This document shows positions 6,123-6,370 of a stretch of 6,370 bases of DNA, piece after piece. The stretch is from NCBI GenBank assembly GCA_947456995.1, contig CANGVB010000223.1, forward strand, positions 1 to 6,370, given 5' to 3'. Within the stretch, counting starts at the first letter, position 1. Every line of letters starts with the position of its first letter. Source of the DNA: Bryobacteraceae bacterium (GTDB lineage: Bacteria; Acidobacteriota; Terriglobia; Bryobacterales; Bryobacteraceae). A model generated the notes under the pieces. The model made no database searches. It worked only from the letters and a program-made list of their open reading frames with translations, and was not told where the DNA came from. The translations under genes were made by a program, and so were the position numbers.

Positions 6123-6311
6123 ATGCGTATGACTGAGACACCGGAACAAGAGCGAACACCTACAGTTCAACAACTTGCCGCCGAACTCGCGCGCCTGCGT
6201 GAACGCATCGAAGACTTAGAAGATGCACGCGAGCTTGACGCAGCCATCAGCCGCAATGGCGAAAAACCACTGATTCCCTGGGATCAAGCCAAGGCCGACC
6301 TCGGCCTTTGA
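6123..6311 (+). CDS. Small coiled-coil protein with antitoxin-like C-terminus
   Basis: The product is 62 residues from 6123, or 60 from 6129. A short polar N-terminus (TETPEQERTP) leads into a charged helix, VQQLAAELARLRERIEDLEDAREL, with heptad-like leucines suggesting a dimerising coiled coil. The tail, EKPLIPWDQAKADLGL, resembles the ends of RelB-type and other small type II antitoxins, whose tails often read IPWEEVKAELGL. If so, it would bind and neutralise a toxin, and the gene starting at 6367 would be the natural partner. No DNA-binding domain is obvious at this length. Longer starts upstream (such as 6045) are rejected for lack of a ribosome binding site. That this is a gene is fairly sure; the antitoxin role is a guess from the C-terminal motif. 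Confidence 0.68.
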   Translation: MRMTETPEQERTPTVQQLAAELARLRERIEDLEDARELDAAISRNGEKPLIPWDQAKADLGL

Positions 6312-6351
6312 TCTCGTCAAAAGTTATAGACCGCGCAACCCCGCGAAAAAT

Positions 6352-6359
6352 GGAGGAGG
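6352..6359 (+). promoter_or_regulatory. Strong ribosome binding site before a gene at the window end
   Basis: GGAGGAGG, a complete Shine-Dalgarno core, stands seven bases before the ATG at 6367. It lies 40 bases after the stop of the small coiled-coil gene. Confidence 0.7.
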
Positions 6360-6366
6360 CTCCACT

Positions 6367-6370
6367 ATGG
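6367..6370 (+). CDS. Start of an unidentified downstream gene (only the first four bases)
   Basis: The ATG at 6367 is well placed behind GGAGGAGG and is 55 bp downstream of the antitoxin-like gene on the same strand, so the two may be cotranscribed. Nothing of the product can be read. A toxin partner is one possibility suggested only by context. Confidence 0.45.

Overview
The window looks like chromosomal DNA from an Acidobacteriota bacterium, most likely the Bryobacterales/Solibacter group. This is inferred from gene types and protein style only. The indicators are a planctomycete-type cytochrome (PSCyt/DUF1549) protein, a Tat-exported Gfo/Idh/MocA oxidoreductase whose N-terminus reads like those of Solibacter relatives, a Tat-like exported enolase-superfamily enzyme, and moderately high GC with C-ending codons. 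Planctomycetota or Verrucomicrobiota remain possible.

Layout. (a) 1-1029, minus strand: N-terminal 343 residues of a secreted PSCyt1-DUF1549 protein starting at GTG; the rest lies beyond base 1. (b) 1067-2479, plus strand: enolase-superfamily enzyme, divergent from (a) across only 37 bp. (c) 2476-2778, minus strand: 100-aa three-helix membrane protein, convergent with (b), the two stops sharing one CTAG. (d) 2833-3105, plus strand: VapB-type (Rv0623/PSK family) antitoxin with no toxin beside it. (e) 3137-4336, minus strand: Gfo/Idh/MocA oxidoreductase. (f) 4337-4492: 156-bp divergent regulatory region with an inverted repeat and two sets of direct repeats. (g) 4493-5287 and 5284-6006, plus strand: a phage-type large terminase in two pieces, an ATPase subunit and an RNase H-like nuclease subunit, whose genes overlap by ATGA. 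(h) 6008-6103: possible 31-aa ORF starting one base after the nuclease stop. (i) 6123-6311: small coiled-coil protein with an antitoxin-like C-terminus. (j) A strong ribosome binding site and ATG at 6367 begin another gene that runs out of the window.

The left part (a, b, e) fits the exported carbohydrate and sugar-acid catabolism common in these bacteria. The right part (g-j) looks mobile or domesticated-phage in origin, but no portal, capsid, small terminase or integrase is visible. The split two-gene terminase outside any visible phage context is the most interesting item. No rRNA, tRNA, CRISPR array or insertion sequence was seen.
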